NCBI GenBank assembly: GCA_964563165.1
Contig: CAZLWA010000082.1
Location: 1 to 40,374 of the forward strand
Source of the DNA: CAZLWA01 sp964563165
GTDB taxonomy: Bacteria; CLD3; SB21
Direction: 5' to 3'
DNA: 40,374 nt
Shown: piece after piece, positions 35,101 through 40,374 of the stretch
Layout of the letters: the number at the start of each line of letters is the position of its first letter
Numbering within the stretch: position 1 is the first letter of the stretch
The notes under the pieces: generated by a model
Seen by the model: the letters and a program-made list of their open reading frames with translations, nothing else
The model's database searches: none
Told to the model about the DNA's origin: nothing
Translations under genes and position numbers: made by a program

Positions 35101-35240
35101 CTCCCCAAACGGCGGGCCGGTACCGTATCATGTGGGATGCAAAGAGTGAGCAGGGGAACGCCGTGGCGAGCGGTATTTATCTATATCGCCTTCAAACCGG
35201 CAATTTTGTTCGAACAAAAAAACTGATACTATTGAAGTAA
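32106..35240 (+). CDS. BNR/sortilin-like repeat protein with T9SS sorting domain
   Basis: A 1044-residue secreted protein. A signal peptide (cleavage near AAA-Q, residues 22-25) is followed by beta-propeller repeats to about residue 345. These show S.D.G.SW Asp-box motifs (SHDKGISWQ, STDKGNSWT, STNAGATWQ, SSDEGRSWQ) as in sialidase/VPS10-like propellers. Then come two carboxypeptidase-regulatory-like domains (about 350-515), an alpha/beta segment (about 517-730, starting ADVLIINDPD) that looks Rossmann- or ThuA-like, further beta domains, and the sorting tail from residue 955 (QNYPNPFNP, IYNLLGQKVRTL, KKLILLK). No sialidase catalytic set is evident, so binding or scaffolding is more likely than hydrolysis. 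AAAAGGAA precedes the start. Confidence 0.87.
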   Translation: MKTMRYWLLLFCAVSVFYAGRAAAQKSLTWSSKFTGTMTYAIGLNPLDNSIIYTTKAGVFQVSHDKGISWQERGSGFPADQVRNITVNPLDTLSIILVGYGVWKSPDGGWTWNETLPNVQIDGESIDYNYQNPNTIYFVDFYNSDFYISTDKGNSWTQRSTVGFGNVCTIGSDPNDSNIILVGAGDTRIARSTDQGHNWSLVKTGNPYFSECPKLVWDKAHPNVVYAAIYLDHNYSFYKSTNAGATWQDMGLYGLYVWGMDADPVSGDIYIGTFGEFSHSGDYNRIGVFRSSDEGRSWQRVGNIIGYPFVNTDMNIWMIKAAADHSVYILNHPEFFDNLGAIYSVNTSGLGAVSGSITSSITGTPIAHANIIVQQTGDSIIVNNTDGTFKFSLPPGTYTLVCKSSGVQQTVSGVVVTSNNVVTQNFQLALDNQVSSMSGTISNALGETISSIVTVHGSFGGGSPFTVSDTVTSVFSFVNLSSLNQYDSIVVQPLTLPYLPKTVTPVALGGNYNVQLQRADVLIINDPDISSGASPGSVYAPLFQGPLVQGGITSVVWNTDELGQSVPVDVVGKTNKTTALWLTRFMNQTIPSSLHDSLTGMVNRGYNLIIAGQNLAELNSGTMLFSSKLKIGFIGDYTASSTVQGFPNNILSDGLNFSAAQGSVNSRDIISLLDTTHAFKAFWYGTSDNTIIGGAYVDNTGNSGKAVFLGFDLRSVTSSVLQTIFKRSLDYFDNSKPFTLTTSVLQNPALSQYIDIVVGSAIPLQSVPTVQIWRGQTTDTSNIALTPVNGSNAIYSGSFTFSLGGTYVIRTHAHSNRDEDSTMTRAFNAVLAKPGNVTKITSVNGWAELQIPSNGVRSETYFLADNYTANDETIYHFGPERNFAQPLAVEINYDGNFVDPEKLFIYQKDRSGWKRLPGTVLLRKHAIKAEVTALGEFKLGYDANAESNIAVIRDFSLRQNYPNPFNPATTIEYDLPEDGRVNLTIYNLLGQKVRTLVSAPQTAGRYRIMWDAKSEQGNAVASGIYLYRLQTGNFVRTKKLILLK

Positions 35241-35241
35241 A

Positions 35242-35297
35242 AATTCCTAATTCATAATTCCTAATTCATAATTCGTAATTTGTAATTCGTAATTAGT
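35242..35297. repeat. Eight-unit heptamer tandem repeat (AATTCNT)
   Basis: Eight consecutive 7-base units: AATTCCT, AATTCAT, AATTCCT, AATTCAT, AATTCGT, AATTTGT, AATTCGT, AATTAGT. They fill nearly the whole spacer between the BNR protein stop and the following lipoprotein gene. The minus-strand reading gives meaningless NYEL repeats. Confidence 0.85.
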
Positions 35298-35309
35298 TAA
35301 AGAGGTCTC

Positions 35310-35912
35310 ATGAAAAAATATCTTATCATACTCACATGTTGGATGTTGACGGCGGGATGCAAACCGCACGATCATTCCGGCGGGAGTCCTTACGACAGAG
35401 TCATTTCCGAGGCGTGGACGAGTTTCACACAAGGGGACTATCAGTCGGCGCTGAAATCATTTAACGAAGCAAAAAAAAGCAATCCGGACGCTTCAGAGCC
35501 TTACGCCGGAGCGGGATGGACCTACATTCAGTTGAACCGGTTGAGCATGGCTTATGGTGAATTCAGCGCGGGTTCAGCTAAAAATGATTCGATTCCGGAT
35601 CTGTTTGCGGGATGGGGATTCGTTCTGAATGCGCAGAAGGACTATGCGGGTTCTAACACACAGATTGCAACGGCGTTGGCCTTGAGCGCCTATTGGAGTT
35701 TTTCGTACGGATTGGGGCTCAGCGCGGCGGATCTGCACGTCACGAAAGCGGAAAATTATTTTATGCTGGGAGATTATGCACACAGCCTTGCGGAAGTGAA
35801 AATTTTGGATTCGGGTTTTGATGCGGATATTTTGACCAACGCCGGCCAGGCCGCTCTGGCAGCGGAAATCGAGACGCTGAAAGGCCTTTCGAAAGTGCCG
35901 GCTCCTCTTTAA
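35310..35912 (+). CDS. Small TPR-type lipoprotein
   Basis: A 200-residue protein with a classical lipoprotein signal (LTAGC, lipidated Cys17) and two or more TPR-like helix pairs (AWTSFTQGDYQSALKSFNEA, then EPYAGAGWTYIQL). It is probably anchored in the periplasm or outer membrane and binds a protein partner. AAAGAGG stands ahead of ATG 35310. No specific family is recognised; it may serve the two T9SS cargo genes before it, but that is only position. Confidence 0.8.
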   Translation: MKKYLIILTCWMLTAGCKPHDHSGGSPYDRVISEAWTSFTQGDYQSALKSFNEAKKSNPDASEPYAGAGWTYIQLNRLSMAYGEFSAGSAKNDSIPDLFAGWGFVLNAQKDYAGSNTQIATALALSAYWSFSYGLGLSAADLHVTKAENYFMLGDYAHSLAEVKILDSGFDADILTNAGQAALAAEIETLKGLSKVPAPL

Positions 35913-35927
35913 ACTGCTTTTTACCGG

Positions 35928-35946
35928 ACGCTCAATGGAGCGTTTT
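35928..35946 (+). terminator. Weak hairpin terminator after the TPR lipoprotein
   Basis: A 6-bp stem ACGCTC / GAGCGT with a 4-base loop and only four Ts. Placed 16 bases after the stop. Confidence 0.45.
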
Positions 35947-36053
35947 GGATCTGCATGCTCAAAATGGCCGCTCACGGCCCCGCCCATGTGACCCGGCGCA
36001 CACGCGCATCCACTGCCAGGCCCCATCTTTTATCATGTGATGTTCCTCACACG

Positions 36054-36114
36054 CCGAAAAATTCATAAAAGCGATTTTCGGTACTGTGTCAGCCGAGTGC
36101 AAGTGATTTTCGGT
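36054..36114. promoter_or_regulatory. Repeated CCGAAAA/TTTTCGG half-sites upstream of the AgmX/PglI gene
   Basis: CCGAAAA at 36054-36060 faces TTTTCGG at 36075-36081, and GATTTTCGGT occurs twice (36073-36082 and 36105-36114), exactly 32 bases or about three helical turns apart. This looks like a cluster of regulator half-sites in the 267-base leader region. No promoter hexamers are convincing here. Confidence 0.3.
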
Positions 36115-36179
36115 TTTATGACGGCGAAACCGGATGGGTAGAAGTTGACATGAACCAAACCCTTTTGAGGAGGTCTGCA

Positions 36180-37220
36180 ATGAAAGATCTAACGAATCAA
36201 AGCAAGCAGCTGCTGGTAACGGCAGTTCCTTCGGGAAGAAGAGCTTCCGCCGGAGCGATGGAATTTCGGATCGTTGCATTTCCGAAAGAATTTCAAAAAA
36301 ATTATTGGCGCACCCTGGATCGAAGGATGCTGATGATTTTTTGTCTCAGTCTCACGATGCTCTACGGGTCTCTGATCTCCATGGCTCTGAGGCCTAAGCA
36401 TGAGATCGCAACACAGATGGATGTGAGAACGGCCGAGAAATTAAGACAGGTATTAAAAGTGGATGCGAAGATCTACGAGCCGATCGATCAGCCCTTGAAT
36501 AAAGACAAGGAAGAACCGGAAAAAGCTGACCCGCGCGGGAAACGCAGCGGATTGCCGAGAAATAGTTCTGAAAGAAACAGCAAATACGCCGCCGCAAAAG
36601 AAGCGGCACAAAAACGAGCCGACAAAGCGATGCGCGACGCAGGCGCTCAGGGCATTCTGGCGGTTGTCGGCGTCGAAAGTGAAGACGGTAAATACCGGTC
36701 GATAGACTTGAAAGGAAATTCCAATAACCTGAGCGAGGTTTTGAGCCAAATCAATTCGCTCAGCATGGCATCGGATGAGAATAAAAAGACGGAATTGGGC
36801 AAGAAGATTATCGGAAGCTCGGGCGAGATTGCTGCCTGGGTGACCGAATTGGAATCCAACGGCGGAATTTCGACGTTTGCCGGCGATGCCGGAGGCAGTT
36901 TGATCGTGGGTGTAGCCAACATCGCGAGTAACAGCGCGGCGGTCTCTGTAGGTGCGATACAATCGGTGATCGATCAGCAAGCGGCGGCGGTGAATTCCTG
37001 CTATCAAAAAGAACTGAAGAATTCCCCTGACCTGAAAGGCAAGTTGAGCCTGCAGATCAAAGTGAATCCTTCGGGGCGCGTGGCCGGGGTATCGGTCAAC
37101 TCGAACACCGTCGGCGGTGCGGTGCAGCGCTGCGTTGAAAACAAAATTCGCGGATGGGAATTTCCGAAAGGTAAAAGAGGCATCGTAACGGTGAGTCAGA
37201 CGTTCATATTTACCAGATAA
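36180..37220 (+). CDS. TonB-like AgmX/PglI C-terminal-domain protein
   Basis: A 346-residue protein: a cytoplasmic N-terminus of 49 residues, one membrane helix (about 50-70, LMIFCLSLTMLYGSLISMAL), a charged Lys/Glu-rich periplasmic linker, and a C-terminal AgmX/PglI domain (about 255-346). That domain has the paired cysteines in NSCYQKELK and QRCVENKIR, the PSGRVAGV strand and WEFPKG. Such proteins resemble energy transducers and occur in gliding and outer-membrane transport systems. No exbB/tolQ or exbD/tolR lies nearby. The start is ATG 36180, since GAGGAGG (36167-36173) sits 6 bases upstream; an ATG at 36150 has none. Confidence 0.85.
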   Translation: MKDLTNQSKQLLVTAVPSGRRASAGAMEFRIVAFPKEFQKNYWRTLDRRMLMIFCLSLTMLYGSLISMALRPKHEIATQMDVRTAEKLRQVLKVDAKIYEPIDQPLNKDKEEPEKADPRGKRSGLPRNSSERNSKYAAAKEAAQKRADKAMRDAGAQGILAVVGVESEDGKYRSIDLKGNSNNLSEVLSQINSLSMASDENKKTELGKKIIGSSGEIAAWVTELESNGGISTFAGDAGGSLIVGVANIASNSAAVSVGAIQSVIDQQAAAVNSCYQKELKNSPDLKGKLSLQIKVNPSGRVAGVSVNSNTVGGAVQRCVENKIRGWEFPKGKRGIVTVSQTFIFTR

Positions 37221-37240
37221 TTGGAATTGCCTTGGAAATG

Positions 37241-37276
37241 AAAACCCCCGCGGAAAAAAATCGCGGGGGTTTTTTT
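37241..37276. terminator. Bidirectional terminator between convergent genes
   Basis: AAAACCCCCGCG (37241-37252) pairs perfectly with CGCGGGGGTTTT (37262-37273) over a 9-base loop. A T-run on the plus side and an A-run on the other let it serve both the AgmX/PglI gene and the lytic transglycosylase gene. Confidence 0.9.
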
Positions 37277-37300
37277 ATTACGGAAAAATATTTACAGGTC

Positions 37301-39430
37301 TTAATTTTGCCCTACATAAATTTTCAGCTTATCGCCCACGCGGATCGTATTGGACGACAGCTTGTTCCACCGTTTGATGCTGCTCACTTCGACGCCGAAC
37401 AATTTAGCTATGGTCGACAAGTTGTCGTTGTCCTGTACGACATATATTTTTGTGCCCGGCTCTTCAACGGCCGGTTCTTTCGCTTTCTTCTTGGTTGCCG
37501 TGCGGTAGCCTTCGTCCGGAATATAACTGTCAACCCACAAGACCAATACTTGTCCCGGAAAGATCGGGTCGCCGTAATAGAGCCCGTTCCAGTCGCGGAT
37601 ATTCTGAGCCAGGATATTATACCATTCCGCAATTTCCCCGAGCGAGTTGCCTTCTTCTACCTTATAGGCGATTTTTTTCTTGCCGGTCCTATCGTCCTCT
37701 TTTTTCTTTACGGAATACGCAGAGGCGGTCGAGGAATTCGTATTGGCAGCAACGGTCGAATTCTTCGTTACCTTGGTTTCACTTTCCGATTTGGCGATGT
37801 ATGATTTGGGCGCGACGGGAATCAGGATGTATTGACCGGTGATCAGGTTGACCGCGTTTTTCATCTGATTGGCCTGCATGATGGCCTTGACGTCGCTTCC
37901 GAACCGGTTGGCGATCACCGACAAATTCTCGCCGTATTTGACCTGGTAACGCACCCATGAGCGTTTCCGGTCTTGCGGAATTTTGGCATAATTTTCCAGG
38001 AACGCCGAACGCGTACCGTAAGGGATTTTCAATAAGTAGGCCGAAGCCGTCGGCGGCGTGCACCAACGCAGCAGCGCCGGATTGATATCGCGGATAAGGT
38101 TCGGAGTGGATTGGACGCAGTTGGCGATCGCTTCCAGGTCCAAACATTCCGTGACCGTCACGGTATCCACCAGGAGCGGGGCGTCGGTCTCCAATTTTAA
38201 TCCGTATTGTGAAGGATTTTTTGCGATCAGGGCGGAGGCGATAAAATAGGGCAAATAGTTTTTGGTTTCGCGCGGAAGTTTTTTCATTTCCCAATAATCC
38301 CGCGTGTTGTTTTTCTTAATGGCGCGGTGCATGCCGCCGAAATTATACGCGGCGAGCGCGAGATACCAATCCCCGTATTCCTGAAACAGATCTTTTAAAT
38401 GACGCACGGCCGCGCGTGAGGATAAGTAAATATCCTTACGTTCGTCTACCCACCAATCCACATTAAGGCCGCAGCTGCGCGCGGTCGCGGCGACAAACTG
38501 CCACGGACCGACCGCGTGCGCGCGTGATTTCGCGGACGTACTGAAACCGCTTTCGATCATAGCCAGATAAATAAGGTCTTCCGAAGCGCCTTCCTGCTTG
38601 ATCACATCGCGAATGATCTTTTCGTACCGTCCGTATTTTCTATACAGCTCCTGCATATTGGCGCCGTTGTCCTGCGTCATGCGTTCGATATATTTTTGAA
38701 TGCGCTCGCCGCTGATCTTGAGCGGGATGTAATCGACGGCCTGGCCCTTCGCAATCGGGACTTTGACCGCACCGACCGAATTCAAGCCGATCAGGCCGAT
38801 ATCAAAATTGATCAGCCGGCTCAGAACCTGCTGGTTATACGTTTCCTCGTTATATTCATTTTTCAATTCCAGCAAATTCTTGAATTGATCCACGATGCCC
38901 GCGGCAAGCCAGTTGGCGTAGTCCATCCGGAAATTTAATGCAAGGTCCTCGGCGTCCATTTTGGTGTCGTCGCCTTTGGCTTCTTCGAATTTTACAGGAA
39001 TGTCGGCGGTGTCTTTCGCCGTGTTGGCAAGTTCGTCGTCGCCGGTATCTTTTTTCGCCAAAATATCGCCCAACGCAACGAGCGCATCCACGGCTTTGCT
39101 GTATTCTTGTTTTGCCGATTCGGCATTTTGATCCACATACCAATATTTCAGAGCGTTGGCGTAATGCGTTTTGGCGCTATTCGTGGTTTCTTCTTCCGTA
39201 CCTGTTTTTTTGCCGTTCGTAGAAGTATCGGCATCGCCGTTGAGCTGGAGGAACTGCACGCCGGTAACTTTGACGGAATCTTTAGACTCCGCAAGAGAGG
39301 AGGATGTATTCTTCAGAGGCAGCCGGCCGTTTTGGACGGCGGTCTGCGTGCCGGCGCATCCTGCGAGCCAAAAGATCACTGCGATCCCTAATGCGGGGTT
39401 GGAAATATATTTCTGATTTTGCGATGACAT
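37301..39430 (-). CDS. mltD: Membrane-bound lytic murein transglycosylase with three LysM domains (MltD-like)
   Basis: A 709-residue lipoprotein (LAGC, lipidated Cys25). A low-complexity, acidic N-terminal part (40-170) leads to the SLT goose-type domain, with catalytic Glu293 in AMIESGFSTSA, AVGPWQFVAATA, and LALAAYNFG. Three LysM peptidoglycan-binding domains follow at about 493-540, 586-634 and 661-706; the last two are joined by Lys-rich linkers. It cleaves the MurNAc-GlcNAc bond with 1,6-anhydro ring formation during wall turnover. It has its own near-consensus promoter. Confidence 0.95.
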   Translation of the reverse strand: MSSQNQKYISNPALGIAVIFWLAGCAGTQTAVQNGRLPLKNTSSSLAESKDSVKVTGVQFLQLNGDADTSTNGKKTGTEEETTNSAKTHYANALKYWYVDQNAESAKQEYSKAVDALVALGDILAKKDTGDDELANTAKDTADIPVKFEEAKGDDTKMDAEDLALNFRMDYANWLAAGIVDQFKNLLELKNEYNEETYNQQVLSRLINFDIGLIGLNSVGAVKVPIAKGQAVDYIPLKISGERIQKYIERMTQDNGANMQELYRKYGRYEKIIRDVIKQEGASEDLIYLAMIESGFSTSAKSRAHAVGPWQFVAATARSCGLNVDWWVDERKDIYLSSRAAVRHLKDLFQEYGDWYLALAAYNFGGMHRAIKKNNTRDYWEMKKLPRETKNYLPYFIASALIAKNPSQYGLKLETDAPLLVDTVTVTECLDLEAIANCVQSTPNLIRDINPALLRWCTPPTASAYLLKIPYGTRSAFLENYAKIPQDRKRSWVRYQVKYGENLSVIANRFGSDVKAIMQANQMKNAVNLITGQYILIPVAPKSYIAKSESETKVTKNSTVAANTNSSTASAYSVKKKEDDRTGKKKIAYKVEEGNSLGEIAEWYNILAQNIRDWNGLYYGDPIFPGQVLVLWVDSYIPDEGYRTATKKKAKEPAVEEPGTKIYVVQDNDNLSTIAKLFGVEVSSIKRWNKLSSNTIRVGDKLKIYVGQN

Positions 39431-39460
39431 ACGGCTCCGTTAATTCTTAAAAAACGCGTG

Positions 39461-39489
39461 AATATAAGCCCTGGAAAGGGAAATGTCAA
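39461..39489 (-). promoter_or_regulatory. Near-consensus sigma-70 promoter of mltD
   Basis: On the minus strand TTGACA (39489-39484, 6/6), exactly 17 bases, TATATT (39466-39461, 5/6). The transglycosylase ATG lies about 30 bases beyond. This is the clearest promoter in the window. It overlaps the region just past the stop of the upstream lipoprotein gene. Confidence 0.75.
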
Positions 39490-39495
39490 TTTGTT

Positions 39496-40104
39496 TCACT
39501 TCGAAAATAATTCGGCATTGGTCTTTGTAATTTCCAGGTTCTGGCGGCTGACCGTGACGAGCAGTCTGAAATTTTCTCCGAAAATTTCCGCCGTCCTCCA
39601 GCGATCATCCGGTTCTCTGATGTACGTCAATTTTTCGCCCGCCAAAGTCGTGACGACGGCGGTACCGGGATTTTTCATTTCGACGGACTTGATTTTTGTT
39701 CCGACGCTTTGCATAAGTGACGGCGCGGCGTTGCCGCCGGCGAACATCTTGCCGCACAGGCTCGCAAAGATCACGCTGTCTGATTTTCCGTGCTCGATCT
39801 CGTCGTAGGTGAACCTGGCATCCTTAAACGGTATGGCGAGATCTTCAACCGCTTTTATTCGCAGGCTTTCGGGATATTTTGTGCGTATCAGCGCGGCGAC
39901 TTCACGCGTATTTTTTAAATAATCACGGAAAGCATCCTTCGTTTCCCGCGTCAGCATGGCATACATATTCTCGTAGTCTTTTTCGCCAAAGGCTTTCACG
40001 AGCAGAGTATGAGCCCCTTCCGGTGTGGACGAATCGGCATGAGGATTGCCGCAGGCGGTAAGGATGGAAAGTACTATCAGTATGGACAACGGTTTCTTAT
40101 GCAC
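39496..40104 (-). CDS. Putative lipoprotein of unknown function
   Basis: A 202-residue protein with a lipoprotein signal (ILTAC, lipidated Cys18). The mature part begins STPEGAHTLLVKAFGEKDYENMYAML in pattern, which recalls the helical start of NTF2-like/DUF4878 lipoproteins, and it ends in a beta-rich segment (VVTTLAGEKLTYIRE, RWRTAEIFG). That fold guess is weak. It starts at GTG 40104 after a GGGGA-type ribosome site. It precedes mltD on the same strand by 65 bases, but mltD has its own promoter. Confidence 0.75.
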   Translation of the reverse strand: MHKKPLSILIVLSILTACGNPHADSSTPEGAHTLLVKAFGEKDYENMYAMLTRETKDAFRDYLKNTREVAALIRTKYPESLRIKAVEDLAIPFKDARFTYDEIEHGKSDSVIFASLCGKMFAGGNAAPSLMQSVGTKIKSVEMKNPGTAVVTTLAGEKLTYIREPDDRWRTAEIFGENFRLLVTVSRQNLEITKTNAELFSK

Positions 40105-40239
40105 GGAATCCCCGGATTATTTTGCAGTGAACTTATTGAAATGGAATTATAAATTCAAGCTGAAGTTAGGGCCCGGCCGCAAGCTTTGTGCAAATCCTTA
40201 AAGATGAAGGAGGATTTTCTTGCTTATCAAATTACTTGC

Positions 40240-40374
40240 ATGAAAACTCCGGATATGCTATGTTACGAGAAAGTGACACCTACACAACTTCACATCGGTT
40301 CTGTGAACGATTTTCTTTCAACCGAAAGTCATTCCGGCAGGAAGAATTTGTTCGGACTCGATCCGGGCGAACTG
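40240..40374 (+). CDS. rlmN: Probable 23S rRNA/tRNA methyltransferase RlmN, 3' end outside the window
   Basis: The frame stays open to the right edge. Only the end of the visible part is telling: GRKNLFGLDPGEL matches the start of RlmN, the radical-SAM enzyme that makes 2-methyladenosine in 23S rRNA and tRNA. The catalytic CxxxCxxC lies beyond the window, so the call rests on 13 residues. The start is unclear. ATG 40240 has no close ribosome site; ATG 40204 is in frame but also lacks one; GTG 40303 would trim the long unconserved N-terminus. A strong AAGGAGGA (40207-40214) stands instead before a TTG (40220) whose 7-codon frame ends over ATG 40240. Confidence 0.5.
   Translation, partial: MKTPDMLCYEKVTPTQLHIGSVNDFLSTESHSGRKNLFGLDPGEL

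Noticed and set aside
35247..35432. Minus-strand 61-codon frame ending in NYEL repeats
   Set aside because: It is a translation of the heptamer array plus the antisense of the lipoprotein start; no family features.
1..40374. tRNA, rRNA or IS elements
   Set aside because: The spacers were read for tRNA TPsiC-arm motifs, rRNA blocks and transposase frames with terminal repeats; none was found by eye.

Overview
The window looks like a chromosomal segment of a Gram-negative bacterium of the Fibrobacterota-Chlorobiota-Bacteroidota (FCB) superphylum, probably one of its less-cultured branches (Ignavibacteriota, Calditrichota or KSB1-like). Three very large secreted proteins end in the Por/type IX secretion (T9SS) sorting domain, two with the NYPNPFN signature typical of that group. 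Several lipoproteins and a LysM lytic transglycosylase also imply an outer membrane. The phylum cannot be fixed from this sequence alone. Recognisable promoters are of the ordinary sigma-70 type (TTGACA/TATAAT-like). No rRNA, tRNA, CRISPR array, insertion sequence or phage gene was seen. No stretch longer than about 300 bases lacks a gene.

Layout, left to right. (1) 1-4464: 3' part of a giant repeat-rich T9SS surface protein, closed by a terminator. (2) 4585-13071: housekeeping run of UvrD/PcrA helicase, huge TPR envelope protein, inositol monophosphatase, YajC, ThiS and ThiG. (3) 13155-17502: signalling cluster of a STAS protein, two tandem paralogous metallo-beta-lactamase-fold hydrolases and a soluble histidine kinase with an N-terminal cyclic-nucleotide-binding domain, followed by a family 2 glycosyltransferase. 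(4) 17638-20184: a solitary nuoN with its own terminator, then MeaB-type GTPase. (5) 20211-21734, minus strand: a class III nucleotide cyclase followed by a response regulator with a PATAN (DUF4388-like) output domain. (6) 21930-28628: PepD dipeptidase, class III sirtuin, thymidylate kinase and a complete serine pathway serC-serA-serB. (7) 28629-35912: a cluster of palindromic REP-like repeats, a DUF445 membrane protein, a five-haem cytochrome c carrying a T9SS tail, a BNR-repeat T9SS protein and a TPR lipoprotein. (8) 36180-40374: a TonB-like AgmX/PglI protein, a bidirectional terminator, a LysM lytic transglycosylase with a near-consensus promoter, a lipoprotein and the start of a probable rlmN.

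Two themes stand out. One is a possible cyclic-nucleotide circuit: a cyclase and PATAN regulator lie within 4.3 kb of a kinase with a cNMP domain, which itself sits beside two candidate MBL phosphodiesterases and a STAS switch. The other is surface export by T9SS, including a multihaem cytochrome that would be placed outside the cell. Non-coding structure includes heptamer tandem repeats at three gene borders, a three-unit REP/BIME-like element, and several promoters and hairpin terminators that divide the window into transcription units.
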